Assembly (NCBI GenBank): GCA_021209875.1
Contig: JAGYVD010000004.1
Span: forward strand, 3,626,001-3,690,000
Reading direction: 5' to 3'
Origin: Rosellinia necatrix
Taxonomy: Eukaryota > Ascomycota > Sordariomycetes > Xylariales > Xylariaceae
DNA: 64,000 nucleotides
Shown here: positions 27,118 to 39,300 of the stretch, in pieces
Layout of the letters: each line of letters starts with the position of its first letter
Numbering within the stretch: the first letter of the stretch is position 1
The notes under the pieces: generated by a model
Seen by the model: the letters and a program-made list of their open reading frames with translations, nothing else
Database searches by the model: none
What the model was told of the DNA's origin: nothing
Translations under genes and position numbers: made by a program

Positions 27118-28640
27118 TACGAGCCGCAGGCGCTTGCCGCACAGAGTTTAAAACCTAACATGTATGACCTATGACCTCATTGACCTTGGGCAGGTCATCT
27201 ATTTAACCCACCACCAAGCAGGTGCTGAGACACTGGTGCCGGGAAACCGGTGCCAGCGCCACACATACTCGGAAAACTTCGGGCGCCCGTAAGCGCCTTA
27301 GGTAGATCATAGATGCCAGCCTTAGCAGTGCACATAGGTTGGTAACCTTGAGTACGTGTAGGTAACCTGCCTGGGTTGGAGCAACTCGACTAAGATTCTG
27401 GGTGGTAAGCAGCCACCATGTAGGTACCTTAACCTGGTATTTGGCGCATAAACACATGTACGTCTTAGCCACGTGTTGTCTGGGTAGCTATGATGCCCGA
27501 AGGTTTCTAAGTAGGGGTAGGTAGTTAGTATGATTTGATCTCCTCATGTTTCCAGGACTTTAGATGGGTATATGGAATGCGGGGTTTAGACCTCAACATC
27601 TATATTCCACCGTATATAACTCGGTGGCAGCCTGAATAAGGGGTTAAATATATATTTTAGGGCGAATTATCGTACCGGACCAAGAAGATATGCCGATGCA
27701 CGCGTTAGAGATACTGGGTATGGTAGTAAGTACATGTGTGTGTGTCTGTCTGTCTGTCTGTCTGTCTGTGTAGCTGATTAAAGGGGCTCTACAATGACGT
27801 AGCAGGGCAACCCTGGGTGCCTCGATGCCATAAGAGTGTTCGGGTAGGTAGGTAAGTTACTGTAGTCGCGGCAAGGCAGGACGGCCTGCTTTATGCACCT
27901 GTCAATTATGGTTTTTGCGGCGTCTGCACCGAGTTGGCGGATGCTGTTTGCATTGTGATGCATGGCAACTCTCTGATCCTTTGCAACGAGATAGTTAGCC
28001 ACTAATATGCCGATGTGCCATCATCGGTGTCTATTACTGACCTATCATGCCAATACTGTTATCCTCTGCGAAATCCCGGTCTCATAGGTATCTCCGAGAC
28101 ACCCGGGAGGCTCGTGTAATCGCTTAACCCCCTTCCCCCAGATGCCAAATCGGCAACAGATACAGTAAGTTTCCGAAGGTTCCCACCACCGGTCGGACCC
28201 TAGGCTGTATACCTCTTATAACGATATCCCTTTTCAGATCAGCCCTAGACCGAAAGGTTGTCTCATGTCCAAGGCAGTACAGTTAGTACTTACCAATCTA
28301 CCTAACTTTTTGGTCGCAAATTGAAATTAGGTATAACTACCTAGTCCAGGAGAGCCCGGAGAGGCGCAGATGCACACACCGATAAATGAAAAGTTGAGGT
28401 GGAGAGGGGGTTAGACCTTCCTGTACCTACCATCGCACCTCGCACTTACCGCCAATTCGAACCACGTCCCTGCTAAGAAGAAGGTACATGGATACCGGCA
28501 CCTTCCAGGTCAACGTAGGCATTCATGATCGGGTTGGATACCTCACATCGCGCCTGACAGGCGCCTGCGTAACAACCCGCCGTAAGGCACTGTAAGCTAC
28601 CGAGGTAGAGTAGTACATGTCTGGATAGAAGGCTGGCGGC
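27118..28640. other. Intergenic stretch, microsatellite only
   Basis: No supported gene. It holds a (TGTC)n run at 27,743-27,770 and several GTAGGTA / TACCTACC motifs. ORFs such as 27203-27472 - and 27778-28002 - have no recognisable features. Confidence 0.5.
27743..27770 (+). repeat. (TGTC)n microsatellite
   Basis: About six perfect TGTC units preceded by a short GT run. Confidence 0.9.
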
Positions 28641-28769
28641 GGCTGGCGTGCAGATGCCCGGCTAGTTAGTCATTTCTGGGCAACTCGTCGGGTCATACGT
28701 ACCAGGCAAGGTATCTTAGGCTAGCAAGTGACCTCGAAACAGACAAGACTCAAAAAACCAACAAGCATC

Positions 28770-29712
28770 GTTTTTGTTGTACCTGTCCGTGTTTCTACAA
28801 CCGACAATTGCAACTGGGGGGACTTTCGTGCTTCTGTCGTTCCGGCTTCTACCTAACCGTCGCCCTCCTCCCCCCGTTAACGGCCCCATCCTCGTCCTGT
28901 TCCTCGCCCTGACCCCCGTCCCGATCCTCGTCCTGATCTTCGTCCTTCCCTCTCCGATCGCGTTGTTCTCCTTGTTGCCCCTGTTGCAACCCGTCCCCAT
29001 TGTCATCTCAACACCACCATTATCATCGCCATCCTCATCGCCATCGCCATCGCCATCAGCATCAGCATCGCCTAGCGGGAAGCGTAGCATCGGCGCCTTG
29101 CATATCTTGGGCAGTTCCGTCCTCTGTCCCTCCCTCCCCCTATTCGCCCCTGAGCTCCGAGCTCTGAGCATTGATTACGCCGCTCGCCAAAGCCGCTCTC
29201 CCCGGGCCCTTTCCCTTATCTTTTCTTCTTTCTGGTTTATTTATTTTACCTCTTACATAGAAAAGATACTGGGTTCTCTCTTACTTTTCTATTTACGAGT
29301 GCAAGCCGAGGTCAGTCAGTCGCTCGTTCTCCACGCAGAAAAAAAATTCCCAAAAAAATATATATACTGGCCCCAAAACAGCCCGACAAATACAACAAGC
29401 ACTATAGGTATCTTGTAGACGCCCTTGCTCGTCCCGCTCAGCCGAGATTGTTTATCTAGCTATCGCACTTCATCTTATCTACCTACTACTCATGCTACTG
29501 CATCTGACGCCTAGCAACCAATCTAGCTCCTGCATCTATTGTCTTCATCCTACCCAACGCCGATATCCCGACGCCGCAATTAAGGTTCAGCATTAGCAGC
29601 CTGTATTTCTACTTGGGTAGTGCTGAGCTTCACCGACCGACCCCTTTCCCCTGTCTGCCTTATCCGTGTTCCGTGCAGGTGGCTCCGAGTACGCTTACCT
29701 GTCGCTCCGAAT
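28770..29712 (+). promoter_or_regulatory. Pyrimidine-rich promoter/leader of the NRP1-type gene
   Basis: The plus strand is strongly C/T-rich from 28,850 to 29,550, typical of core promoters and leaders of fungal housekeeping genes. An imperfect CATCGC/CATCAG array lies at 29,020-29,070. A frame runs through 28774-29418, but it is low-complexity (Pro/Ser/Leu) and is explained by the base composition. The transcription start cannot be placed. Confidence 0.4.
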
Positions 29713-31982
29713 ATGTCGAATCAACAAACGCCGCCGCCCCATGCCGATCGATACGTCGTCATTCACGTTGCGACCACATGCGACGAACATGGCGTCTATG
29801 TGACGAAGGACTCTGCCGAGGTCATCGAGCTTGGCTGGATCTTGCTCGATTCTAAGTCGCTTGACGAGGTACGCCATCCCTGGGCTTTTTTCATTTTTTT
29901 ATAGAGCTTTTTCTTTTGTTTCTTTCCTGTGTTTATTTTCTTTCGGGGACAATCAGAACCCCCGGGTCTCGTTGCGATCAAAAATATGCCATTTGACTCG
30001 ATTGATCTGTGCGCCCCGCTGACCTGGGGTCCTGCCTCTGATAGATACACCGTGAAAGTGTGCTCGTCAAGCCCATCAACACACCAATCACGCCCCTTTG
30101 CAGTGAGTTATCTTGAACGTTCGACGGTCCTGGCCGAAAGACAAGACCGGAGCTTGGAGAGCTGACCGTGGATGAACTCCTCCCCCACAGCGAGCCTAAC
30201 GACTCTGACGTGGGAGCATGTCCGAAATGCCGGCACTTTCCGAGACGCAATTAACCGCTTTGATGCCTTCGCTTCCGAGCATCTGACCTCCCAGAATCTC
30301 GACTTCGTCTTCGTCACCCTCGATGCCTGGGACCTTCGTGTGCAGCTTCCACGTGAAGCTCGCGACAAGGCCGTTGTGCTCCCCCCTTACCTGCAACATT
30401 CTCGCACCTTCGACCTGCGGGCCGAATACCAACGCTGGCAGCAACACCATCCCGAGTCCCTACCCTTCGGCCCGTCCATGCTCTCCAACATTTGCGCCGC
30501 CCTCGAGGTCGAACCCGTTCAGTCGAGTGCCCCAATTAAACACAACTTACCCTTCCACCTGCAAGCCCTGGCCCCTGCCTCGCCGCGACGTGCTATGGAA
30601 GAGGCTGTAACACTCGCTCGGGTTCTCCGTGGCTTGATTAGAAAATCTCAACCGCCTCAGGAACACCCTGACGTTCTTGCCCGCCCTATGGATGCCCGCG
30701 CTGATGTCCGCGCCTTCTTGTCGGAGCGAAGCAAGGTTCTGCACATGTCCGGGCTCCCCCACGACACCACTCAATCAGAGCTCGAGAGCTGGTTCACCCA
30801 ATTCGGCGGCCGCCCCATCGCCTTTTGGACTCTGCGCACTCCCGAGCAGCACAAACCCACCGGCAGTGGGTTTGCCGTCTTCTCATCCCACGAAGAGGTT
30901 AGTCTCTGATTAAGCCGATATGTAGCACAGATGGCGTAATCCTCCGACCCCGTCTCTCTTACCCCCTTCTACTTTTCGAGCGGCAGCCCTATCTCTTCCT
31001 CATCACTGACCATGTTATCACGTAGGCGGCTGAGAGTCTATGCATGAATGGACGCGCACTCAACGAAAAAGCGATCGAGGTTTCTCCCTCTTCAAGCCGG
31101 GTGCTAGATCGTGCTGCTGAGGTGCTGACTCCTTTCCCACCAAGCAAGAATCGACCACGCCCGGGTGATTGGACCTGTCCATCCTGCGGCTTCTCCAACT
31201 TCCAGAGGCGAACGGCCTGCTTCCGTTGTTCATATTCCGCGGTGAGCGCCGGGCACCAGGGCGACATGAGCTACAACTACGGCGGTTATGGGCCGCCAGC
31301 CATGATGGCGCCCCCCCACCACGGTAGTCACCATGGAAACATGGGTCACGGGGGCGGCCGCATGGGAGGTAGCGGTCCTGTACCATTCCGTGCTGGAGAT
31401 TGGAAGTGTGGTAACGAAGTCTGTGGGTATCACAACTTCGCTAAGAACGTCTGTTGCCTTCGGTGTGGTTCCAGCCGTGCTGGCGCTGCCATGGTGGCCG
31501 ACTCGGGATATCCCTCGCCGATGGATGGTGGTTCTAATTACGGCATGGGGCCGGGCTCCATGGCCGGTACGCCTGGGCCTGGACCTTTTGCTTCGGCCGG
31601 GGCCGGGGCTGGGGCTCCCTTCGGAGCATCTGGTGGTTACGGCCAACACTTTGGAGGGCCGCCTAGCACATACGCTCTGCCATCTGGTATTGGCGGGGGC
31701 GCCGCACCTTACCCATCCCTCAGCACACATTTTGGCCCTGCCCCCGGATCTCACTCTGCTGGCCCCTTTGATAGCCGTGCTGCGGAAGCTGCATTTCAAG
31801 CTGCCGGTAATGGCCCCGCCTCCGCGGGCCCATCGAACACCAGCAACACCAATTTTTACGCTGGACAATCAGAGAACGACCCCTTCGCATTTCTATCCTC
31901 TGGCATGGGTGGACTCTCTGTTAGTGGTGGCGACGCTCGTCAGAATGGTGCTGGCGCTCCGCCTAGCAAATCACCCGCTTAA
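29713..31982 (+). CDS. nrp1: Nrp1-type RNA-binding protein: degenerate exonuclease fold, RRM, two RanBP2 zinc fingers
   Basis: Exons 29713-29868, 30045-30102, 30191-30897 and 31026-31982, giving 625 aa. All introns have GT-AG ends and GCTGACC/CACTGACC-type branch sites, and the frame is exact. Residues about 14-240 resemble the ERI-1/DnaQ 3'-5' exonuclease fold (VIELGWILLDSKSLDEIHRE, LVKPINTPITPLC, LTTLTWEHVRNAG). However, the first catalytic motif, normally Asp-x-Glu, reads VVIHVATTCD, so the nuclease is probably inactive. An RRM follows at about 251-335 (LHMSGLP...GSGFAVFSS). RanBP2-type zinc fingers are at about 353-378 (DWTCPSCGFSNF...CFRC) and 430-457 (DWKCGNEVCGYHNF...CLRC). The Gly-rich C-terminus is disordered. 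The yeast counterpart is a stress-granule RNA-binding protein, so a cytoplasmic mRNA role is inferred. Confidence 0.85.
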
Positions 31983-33344
31983 AAATGCCTCGAACGTGTT
32001 GTCATGGGGTCTCTCGCGTCAGCTGTCGTAATAAACGTGTTCGGAATGGTGAGTTTTGGGGTTATTCATGATAATAAGTGACCTGATCCTGCGAGGACAT
32101 TTTCACCGGCCATTGGTTGAAAAAGAAAGATACAGTTCCTATTGGCACATTCCCATGGATATGGGGTTGGACACCTGGACACAAGGCACCGACAACCTGA
32201 CGGATGACTCTCAATTGAACTGCAATGGAATGTTTTAGTGGGAGTTGGAAAGAAAAAAAAATGGCACTCTTTTCCGACATGGAAATGGGAAAGGGGGTAA
32301 ATAAGGCGGTTTGACGGCATCGCGGGCCTTTATGTGCATCTTTCACAACAAGCACCTGGCATACACTTAAAGCACTTCGACCTAGACGGAGGGACATACT
32401 TGTACATGACTGGAAATTTGTAGCAGGACTGGGCTTGAACGGCGGCATAGCGCAGGGAGTGAAAAGGATGTCTTTGGGTTGTGTTCCTGGTTCCCCCTTT
32501 CGATGTTTGACGTCTCAAGTTCTCGTATCTCGTTTTTTTTCTCTTTCTATCATGGCACACCCCCCTTTCTCTCACTACTTTTCTACTACCCTACCTACCC
32601 TTCAGATCTCTCCATATTTCTCCCATTCTTTCGCATTCGTGTGTTTTATCTTATCCTTGTGTTCTGATATCGTTGCTATTTGTTAAAAAACCGTTACCAC
32701 GTCGACTCTACCTTATCCCCGTTTTCCTAACCCTTTTTAAAGATAGTCACACGGGTGGCAGGTTTAAAATGGCCCTGATGGATGGTTTGAGGAGTCAGGG
32801 CGGGTTGGTTGGTTGGCTGGCTGGCTATCTGGCTCCGGTTTCGAGGGATGGCAGTGCGTTCCGGCTTTTTGGCACCCTTGGCAGCTCTTCGTTCCTCTGT
32901 GGCTTTCTGCTGCGCTTCAAACAATGGACACCCTCACCTATTATCGACTACCGCATACCCGGCAAATGGGGAGAGATGCGCCCACATCAAGAGTTATATG
33001 GCGGTGATTGTTCCAAGCGCCAAAGGGGGTCCATGCCAGGGGGGTACTCGACGATACTCATAAGTAGAAAAAAATCGGTTCATAATAGGCTCCGGTGAGC
33101 CACCATCGCGTATCCGAGATAGTAAATGTGGAAATAAAGAACACAATTCACCAGATTTTCCAATGTTTCCTCAAACTTATGGTGATAACTATACGCCGGC
33201 AGTTATGAGTGATCTAGTCCTAGCGCAGGAGGATATCCTTCAATCCCTCTGACCCATTCCTGTACACAATCGATTACGTCTTTATTCTTGCAGCAGAAGC
33301 TATTTCCATGGGCCTAACGGCCTGATGATGACGTCTTCGTTATT
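31983..33344. other. Intergenic region after the NRP1-type gene
   Basis: 3' flank of the NRP1-type gene and of the F-box-like gene, which converge here. It has a pyrimidine-rich part at 32,500-32,730 and a GGTTGGTTGGCTGGCTGGC run near 32,805. No credible coding signal. Confidence 0.5.
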
Positions 33345-35555
33345 CTAAGCATTGTGGCTAGGCGCACCCCAATACTCGTCAAAGTGCCCAGCAAAGTTAT
33401 CCCAGGCGCCCAGCTCATTAAGAGACTCTGACCTCGGCTCATGAAGCTCGTTATCATGATTCACGGTCAAGCCAGGCGGGAATTGGAAACGGCCGGTTCG
33501 GTCCGACATGTCGCCACTACCGTACTCAGGCGTATCTAGTACCAGCCCGTTCCGCTTAAGGAGGAGACGGGACAAGTTGTCACCTAGGGAGTCGCGGGTG
33601 GCCACGTCGGTGTCGGTTGGCGTCTCCATCCGTTCGCATGGCCGTCGGCCGCTGCGCGTGGAGCGCGCGCTCTCGGCGACGCGCCGTAGTTGGGCATTGA
33701 TGTTGGTCTCCCAGCTCCCGGCGTAGGCATGTATAGGTGCATGGTCGGCGGGTCCAGGCTCTGCCGCCTGGGAGTCGGCGTCAGCTCGGACGGCGTCTAC
33801 CGCGCCGCGGCCCCCCCATTTGCGCCCGAGGCAGTGCCAGGGCTTGACGTCGTCGCTGGTGTCGACTTTACGGTTCGCGTACCCGGAGTCGTCCATGTAG
33901 ATCTCGTCCTCCGAGGGGTACAGGTTGCGGCCCGAGGCGTGGTCGATATGGCCCCAGAGGATGAGGTGGAAGATGTGGCCTCTCAGGTCCAGGCCACGGC
34001 GCACAAGCTCGCGTGCGACCAGCTGGGGGAGACACATCAGGGCCCCCCGGCGGAGCCCACCATCCGCTGGCTGCTCGAGATGGCCCTGGCCGACCTGGTT
34101 CGGCGGGATGCCGATGATGGTAATGTCTTTGAATTCGGGGTGGCGCGGGGGCTCGAAGTCGTATCGCACCTTGAGCGCCAGCAGGTCGCCGATCGTGCGG
34201 TATTTGTGGCCCATCATCATCTGCCACAGCGGCTCCATGGACTTCTGGCCGAGGAAGAGCTCGAGGAGCCCGAGGGTGTTGACACGCCCGCGGAAAGGGT
34301 CCTCAAAACAGAGAGCAAGTTTAATGAAGAATATGTATGTGTTGACAAGGTCAGCGTCCGTCATGAAACCGTGATCCTGCGTCTGCGCAACGCGTTCACG
34401 TGTTGTTCTCAGGCCCATGAGGATCCAAATCTTCACTGTATCATTTCGAGTTAGTCAGCGACATATCTCGAGCCAGTGCGAGGATTGGCTTGCGCATGAA
34501 AAGGAACCCTGTCCTCGTATGCAGCTCGGTGTAGCAGGGGATAGATACCACGGAATACCTACGGAGTGCTCTGGCGGTGCCCTTCGGCGTACGAAATCCG
34601 GCGCGTGCAAGCCGAGCCAGGACATCTCGGACGTAGCGGCCGCGGGTCGTGACCATCAGGAACTAGCGGATGGACGGGACCATGCGGACGGCATCTCGTG
34701 GTACCCCTGGCTCAAAATCGGCAAGAGGGCGTCTGGCTGGGTCTGGGATGAACAGCGCCTCGTGGCGGGTAAACGTGGCTATCTCGGCCGAGTCATTGTC
34801 CCTGTGTCGTATCCATGTCATGACACTGGACGTCAGCGATGCGTTGACGAACAGATGGAAACCCTTGGACACGGTATACAGGGTCAGAATATCGCCGGGC
34901 TCGAGGAACTCGCCAATTCTTGTCATGATCAGAGGGTAGCCGCACAACTTGGATAGCAGATTGAAGAGCTTGTCAGGTTTGGCAACGCCTCGGCCACACC
35001 GGATTGCCCTCTGAATGCGGCCAAGTCGACTCGTGTCCTCCTCTATCTTGGCTTTGGATAACCATGTGTGGGTGTTGTTGAGGGGGTGTTGAACTTCCGG
35101 GGACTTTGAAGCCGGAAAGTCTCCTGTGAACGAAACGTTAATAAGAATATATCCGATGCACAAGAGCCGGCGGGCGGACTTGGACCTGCTTGCTCATGTT
35201 GGCTAGTCGACAAAGAGCTGCTAATCAACACCTGGCCGGGCATGAAACTCAAGGGATTCTTAGGCGCCCCATTTGCGGCGCCTAGCGCCGTGATTCCTCC
35301 GGTGAATATCTTATCAGATGCGGTAGATGCCTCCAGCTCCATGGCAGACATAGGCACGACCGCTGGGGCACTTGTGTTCCTTTGATCCCTGACAAGGCTC
35401 TTCAAGGCGGTGGCGACGTCCTGAATGGAAATCGGACCGCTGCTTGTTCGTACGGATTGGGCATGGCCGAGTTCCTCCTGAATGGCCCGAAACATCGCAT
35501 GATGATTCTTGGGCTGTGGGTGGGTTGATGAACGTGGTTCGCTCGGTTGCGCCAT
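33345..35555 (-). CDS. F-box-like fungal protein, interrupted by an in-frame TAG (possible pseudogene)
   Basis: Exons 35555-35186, 35123-34563 and 34435-33345. Intron 1 is 62 nt (branch ATTAACG, acceptor TTCACAG). Intron 2 is 127 nt (donor GTAGGT, branch CTAAC, acceptor ATACAG). The joined frame is 674 codons and divides evenly by three, but codon 277 (34665-34663) is TAG. It sits in RMVPSIR-TAG-FLMVTTRGRY, where I would expect Trp from the family pattern (VP.xRW). The N-terminus is disordered. The F-box-like core starts near residue 180 (KLFNLLSKLCGYPLI, FLEPGDILTLYTVSKGFHLF). The C-terminal half (DLLALKVRYDFEPP, LPQLVARELVRRGLDLRG) is typical of fungal F-box-like proteins of unknown substrate. 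No other stop or shift exists in about 2 kb, so the damage is very recent, a base error, or readthrough. Confidence 0.65.
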
Positions 35556-36352
35556 GTTGTGTACTGCGTAGAACGCGTGTGCAATCCAACGGGAGGTAAC
35601 AGGGACAGGGTGGCAGGGATTGGGCGGTTGAAAAGAACTCAGTCCGTTGGCAGTCTGCTGGTAGCGTCTTGCTTTTGTACATGTCATTCACTATTCGCCG
35701 GTTGCTATCCTACGGCCCTGTCGGTTATACCTATCATAACGGTAGGCCGCCATTCACAACTAAGTCTATGATGGGTACTCACGTAACCCCCATGGGTGTT
35801 GTTACAATATGGTACTTGGTAGTATTCAAAGCCTGTCATAATAGCCCTCACCATATAGCCCAAAACAAGCCCAGAGGCGTGCAGGTCCTTCAGCAAGCGA
35901 CTTGTACATTTGGTAGAATATCGATATACATGTTATACTGATTGTACATAAACATACCGCTACACCGATCTTTAGCTCTTTAGCTCCCGCATTTTTTTCA
36001 TCTTCAAAAACAGGATACGTGCTTTCCACATTGCGGACACAGCCATGGTGTGCTATTTCCCGAAATTGCTAACATAAGCTTAGAATCCCCATGACTACTC
36101 ACCCCTACTGCATCAGCAAAGAGCCCTAAATGTCGGCGCTTTTGGCCGTAGTACAGCCCCCCGTTGCTATCAGAAGGCGTAATGCATTTCATCTATACAC
36201 GGTATCTTGACTTGTATAGGTGTCATGTCTCACGCCATTGGTCTCGCTAGTGGAATTGCCGATTCATACCCAGCAACAGGAGAACCATGGGCCTATGCTG
36301 TATAGATTGTTCAGGGTAGCCTAAATGTGGCAAGCATCATGTCATATAATCC
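35556..36352. other. Intergenic stretch, nothing recognised
   Basis: Between the start of the F-box-like gene and the end of XRN1. Small ORFs only, none with recognisable features. Confidence 0.5.
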
Positions 36353-39300
36353 TCACTCAGCTGTGACATCGCCTCCCCGAGATCCCCGCCCTCGGCCTCT
36401 TCCACGTCCACGCCCCTGAGCCCGACCACGTCCACCGCCACGGAAATCTAGTCCAGCAGGCGGAGGGACCGCATGATAGGATTGTGGGATCGGATTGTTG
36501 GTAGCAGATATGCCGGATGCCTGTGTCGCCGTGAGTCCCGCATGTGGGATGGGAGGCTCGCTTCTATTGCGTCCTACGCCCCTCCCGCCTCTACTGGGTC
36601 GACCGCCTCCCTCCCCTCTCTGCCCACGGCCACGACTGGGAAAAGGAACTCCAGCAAGGGCGTCTTGCTGCCCGTTAGCGGTAGATACATGACCGCCTGG
36701 GTGCGGCCTGTATACGAGACTACTGTGCTGAAGGTGAGGCACGGCATTGCGGGGGCCTTGTGTATTGCCTCGGCCACTTGTGGCGTGGCGGCCACCCCCG
36801 CTGACGGCCATACGCCAGCTTCCCCGGAGCGGTCCGGGAGCTGTAGCGTCCCGAAATTGAGGACCTGTTGGCGCGCCATACCCACGCACAGTTGAGGATG
36901 CCTGCACGGGCTGCCTTTCCATACTAGATTTAGACCATGTGACGACTTGTCTCTGCGACAGGTTGAGTACCGAGTTGGCCGCAACCGTCTGCCCGCGGAA
37001 AGGTTCGCATCGACCATTTAAGCTCGTGCCGTTCATGAAGGCGCTGTCCCAAAGGATATCAAGCATATGATGATTGCCCACTGTACTGATCCCTACGACC
37101 GTTCCTCTAGATCCGAGGGGTACCTTGCCGGAAGCCTGCGCGTAGACAACTCGATCGCCAAGCCCGCAAGTCTGGTGACCAAGCCTCTGTTCCGAATCTT
37201 TAGGGTGAAGTAGAGCGGACCGAGGGACGCCCTTCATTTTCTTGAGGCCGGTCTTAGTGTCGGATTCCTGCTTTCTTAGGACATCGGCCGCTGTTTGAAG
37301 TTCCATCACGACTACCGAGTCTAGTTGCTGCGCATCGAGAGGTACACGCTCAAATTTACTTGTCTCGATTGTCTTGAGCCAGGCTCCGATTGCCTTGACC
37401 CTAGCGCTTGCAACATCACCATCTGACCATAGATCTGTTTCGCTCAACTCGCTCCCCGAGGGATTCCGTAAAATGGCGGCAAAGAAGTCCGGGAATTGAG
37501 TCATATAGTCAACCAGCAAAACGATCGCGGCGGGACTGAACTCCCAGCCTGAATTTGACTTTCGCGAGTAGCCCAAAACTTTTTGTTTCCTCCCTTCAAA
37601 TTTGAGATTAAGCCCTAAGTTGACCTTCATACTCCCACCTACGGTGTAGACATAGAATGACGAGGTAATCTTGCTCAAAACAAGAGGGTGCAGGCCTAGA
37701 TCCTTGGCTACAGCGAAGGAAGGCCTGTAGCCACTTCGCTGCTCTGCTCGATGGATAATGCCTCGGGCGAAATCCGGCTCTTTGGTGATAACCGACACCA
37801 TAATTTCGGCTTTGTTGTCAGCATGGCCGATGACCTCTAGGGGACGTCCGTAGGCAAAATCGCCTAAAAAGAAAGCCATAGTTCCAATGGGAAACTCTTC
37901 CTCGATAGGGATAGCACCCCGCTCAATAAATCGCTCGTCGGGGCTAACAACTTCGTCAACTATGACCTGCAATGCGTAATCGGTTTCCATGCCCGGTATA
38001 GGGCCGTATGTCTTAACGGTAGCACCATCGTCTGTCTTGACAAGGCCCTTAAGCATCTCGACGTGAACCAAGGACTCAACAGGGCCGATGATGATCCCAA
38101 GTCGCTTGCTGTAAAAGTTCTCGATGCGCGAGGCCTTCCTATTCCATTCCTCAATCTCTCTGCCTGAATGATGATTTTGAATTACCTGCCCCGAGATATT
38201 CGGGTCGATTGTATAGTCAAAAAGCTCATCTGAGACGCAGACAACTCTCGCTTCTTGTAAAAAGGGATAGCCGACGTGGCATATCTGACCTATTTTGGCT
38301 TTGGCCGACTCTACTCGACAGCGCATATCGACATCGGATAAAGTTACCACCATGCTTTCATTGCGGCTGTCCTGCTGAAAGACGTTCACGCCATGGAACC
38401 CGAGCGTTGCGTAGTATGGGAGGGTTGCAAGGCTGGGGAAACCGGCGAGCGCATCCACCCCTATTTTAGCCCCATCTATAAGACCCACGTAAAGATCCAA
38501 CCCTTCCGCTACCGGGAGATCAAAAATATTCTCAACGCATCGGCATTGCGGAATATCTGGGAAGATCCCGACAAGTGACGATGGGTAGGTAAAGTTAAGG
38601 TTCGGATCGTAGGTAAATTTAAGTGACACCCCAAAGTCATTACGCGCCTTTTCGTCCGGGGAAAGAAGCTCGTTGCAAGGGGCCATGGCGGAAAGGAGCC
38701 GATCTTCTTCAATGAAAGGGATCTTGACAACAGCTTCCCATTCCATCTTTTTCCCATTCATATCCAATTCAAAATCCCTCGGATAGAAATCGATGATAGG
38801 AGACTTAGGGTCAGTCATGAGTCCGTGATATACGGCTGGTACGATCTTTTTGCTTCTGTCGGGTAAAACCCCCATTAACTGCTCGAAGGGTCGAAATGGT
38901 TGGCCAAGTTTGAAGTCAAGGTTAGCGTTGAAGCCCTTGGAGATATCTGCAACTATGAGTTAGTGGGACGTAGGGCGTGGGGATACAGACGCTTCCGGAA
39001 TTTACCTGAGGTCATGGGCGAGTAGTGGTAGCGGTAAAACCATGGCCATGAGGCTACTCCACGATAGTAATAATATAGCACCCATTGCAAGCCTTGAACG
39101 TAATTTTCGCTCAGCTTGACCAATTCCAACTCTTTCGCCTCGACTGGCCAGTGGAATTTTTCCTCGTAGTACTTGTCCTTCCATTCTTCAAATTTTTCTT
39201 CGTACTTCTGGTTTAGGTTCGCCCGGGCTTCTTCCGCCGATAAGTCGATAACTTGGGCGTTGTCATAACGCCGCACTACTCGAAGCAAGGCGAGGTGCCC

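Noticed and set aside
28440..28480. Possible tRNA T-loop (GGTTCGAATT on the minus strand)
   Set aside because: No matching T-stem, A box or acceptor stem around it.
28774..29418. 214-aa ORF in front of the NRP1-type gene
   Set aside because: Low-complexity Pro/Ser/Leu translation of a pyrimidine-rich leader. No conserved motif.
34663..34704. A 42-nt intron (GTACCA...CTAG) that would remove the TAG in the F-box-like gene
   Set aside because: Frame-preserving, but too short for a fungal intron, without a branch site, and it would delete residues that look conserved.
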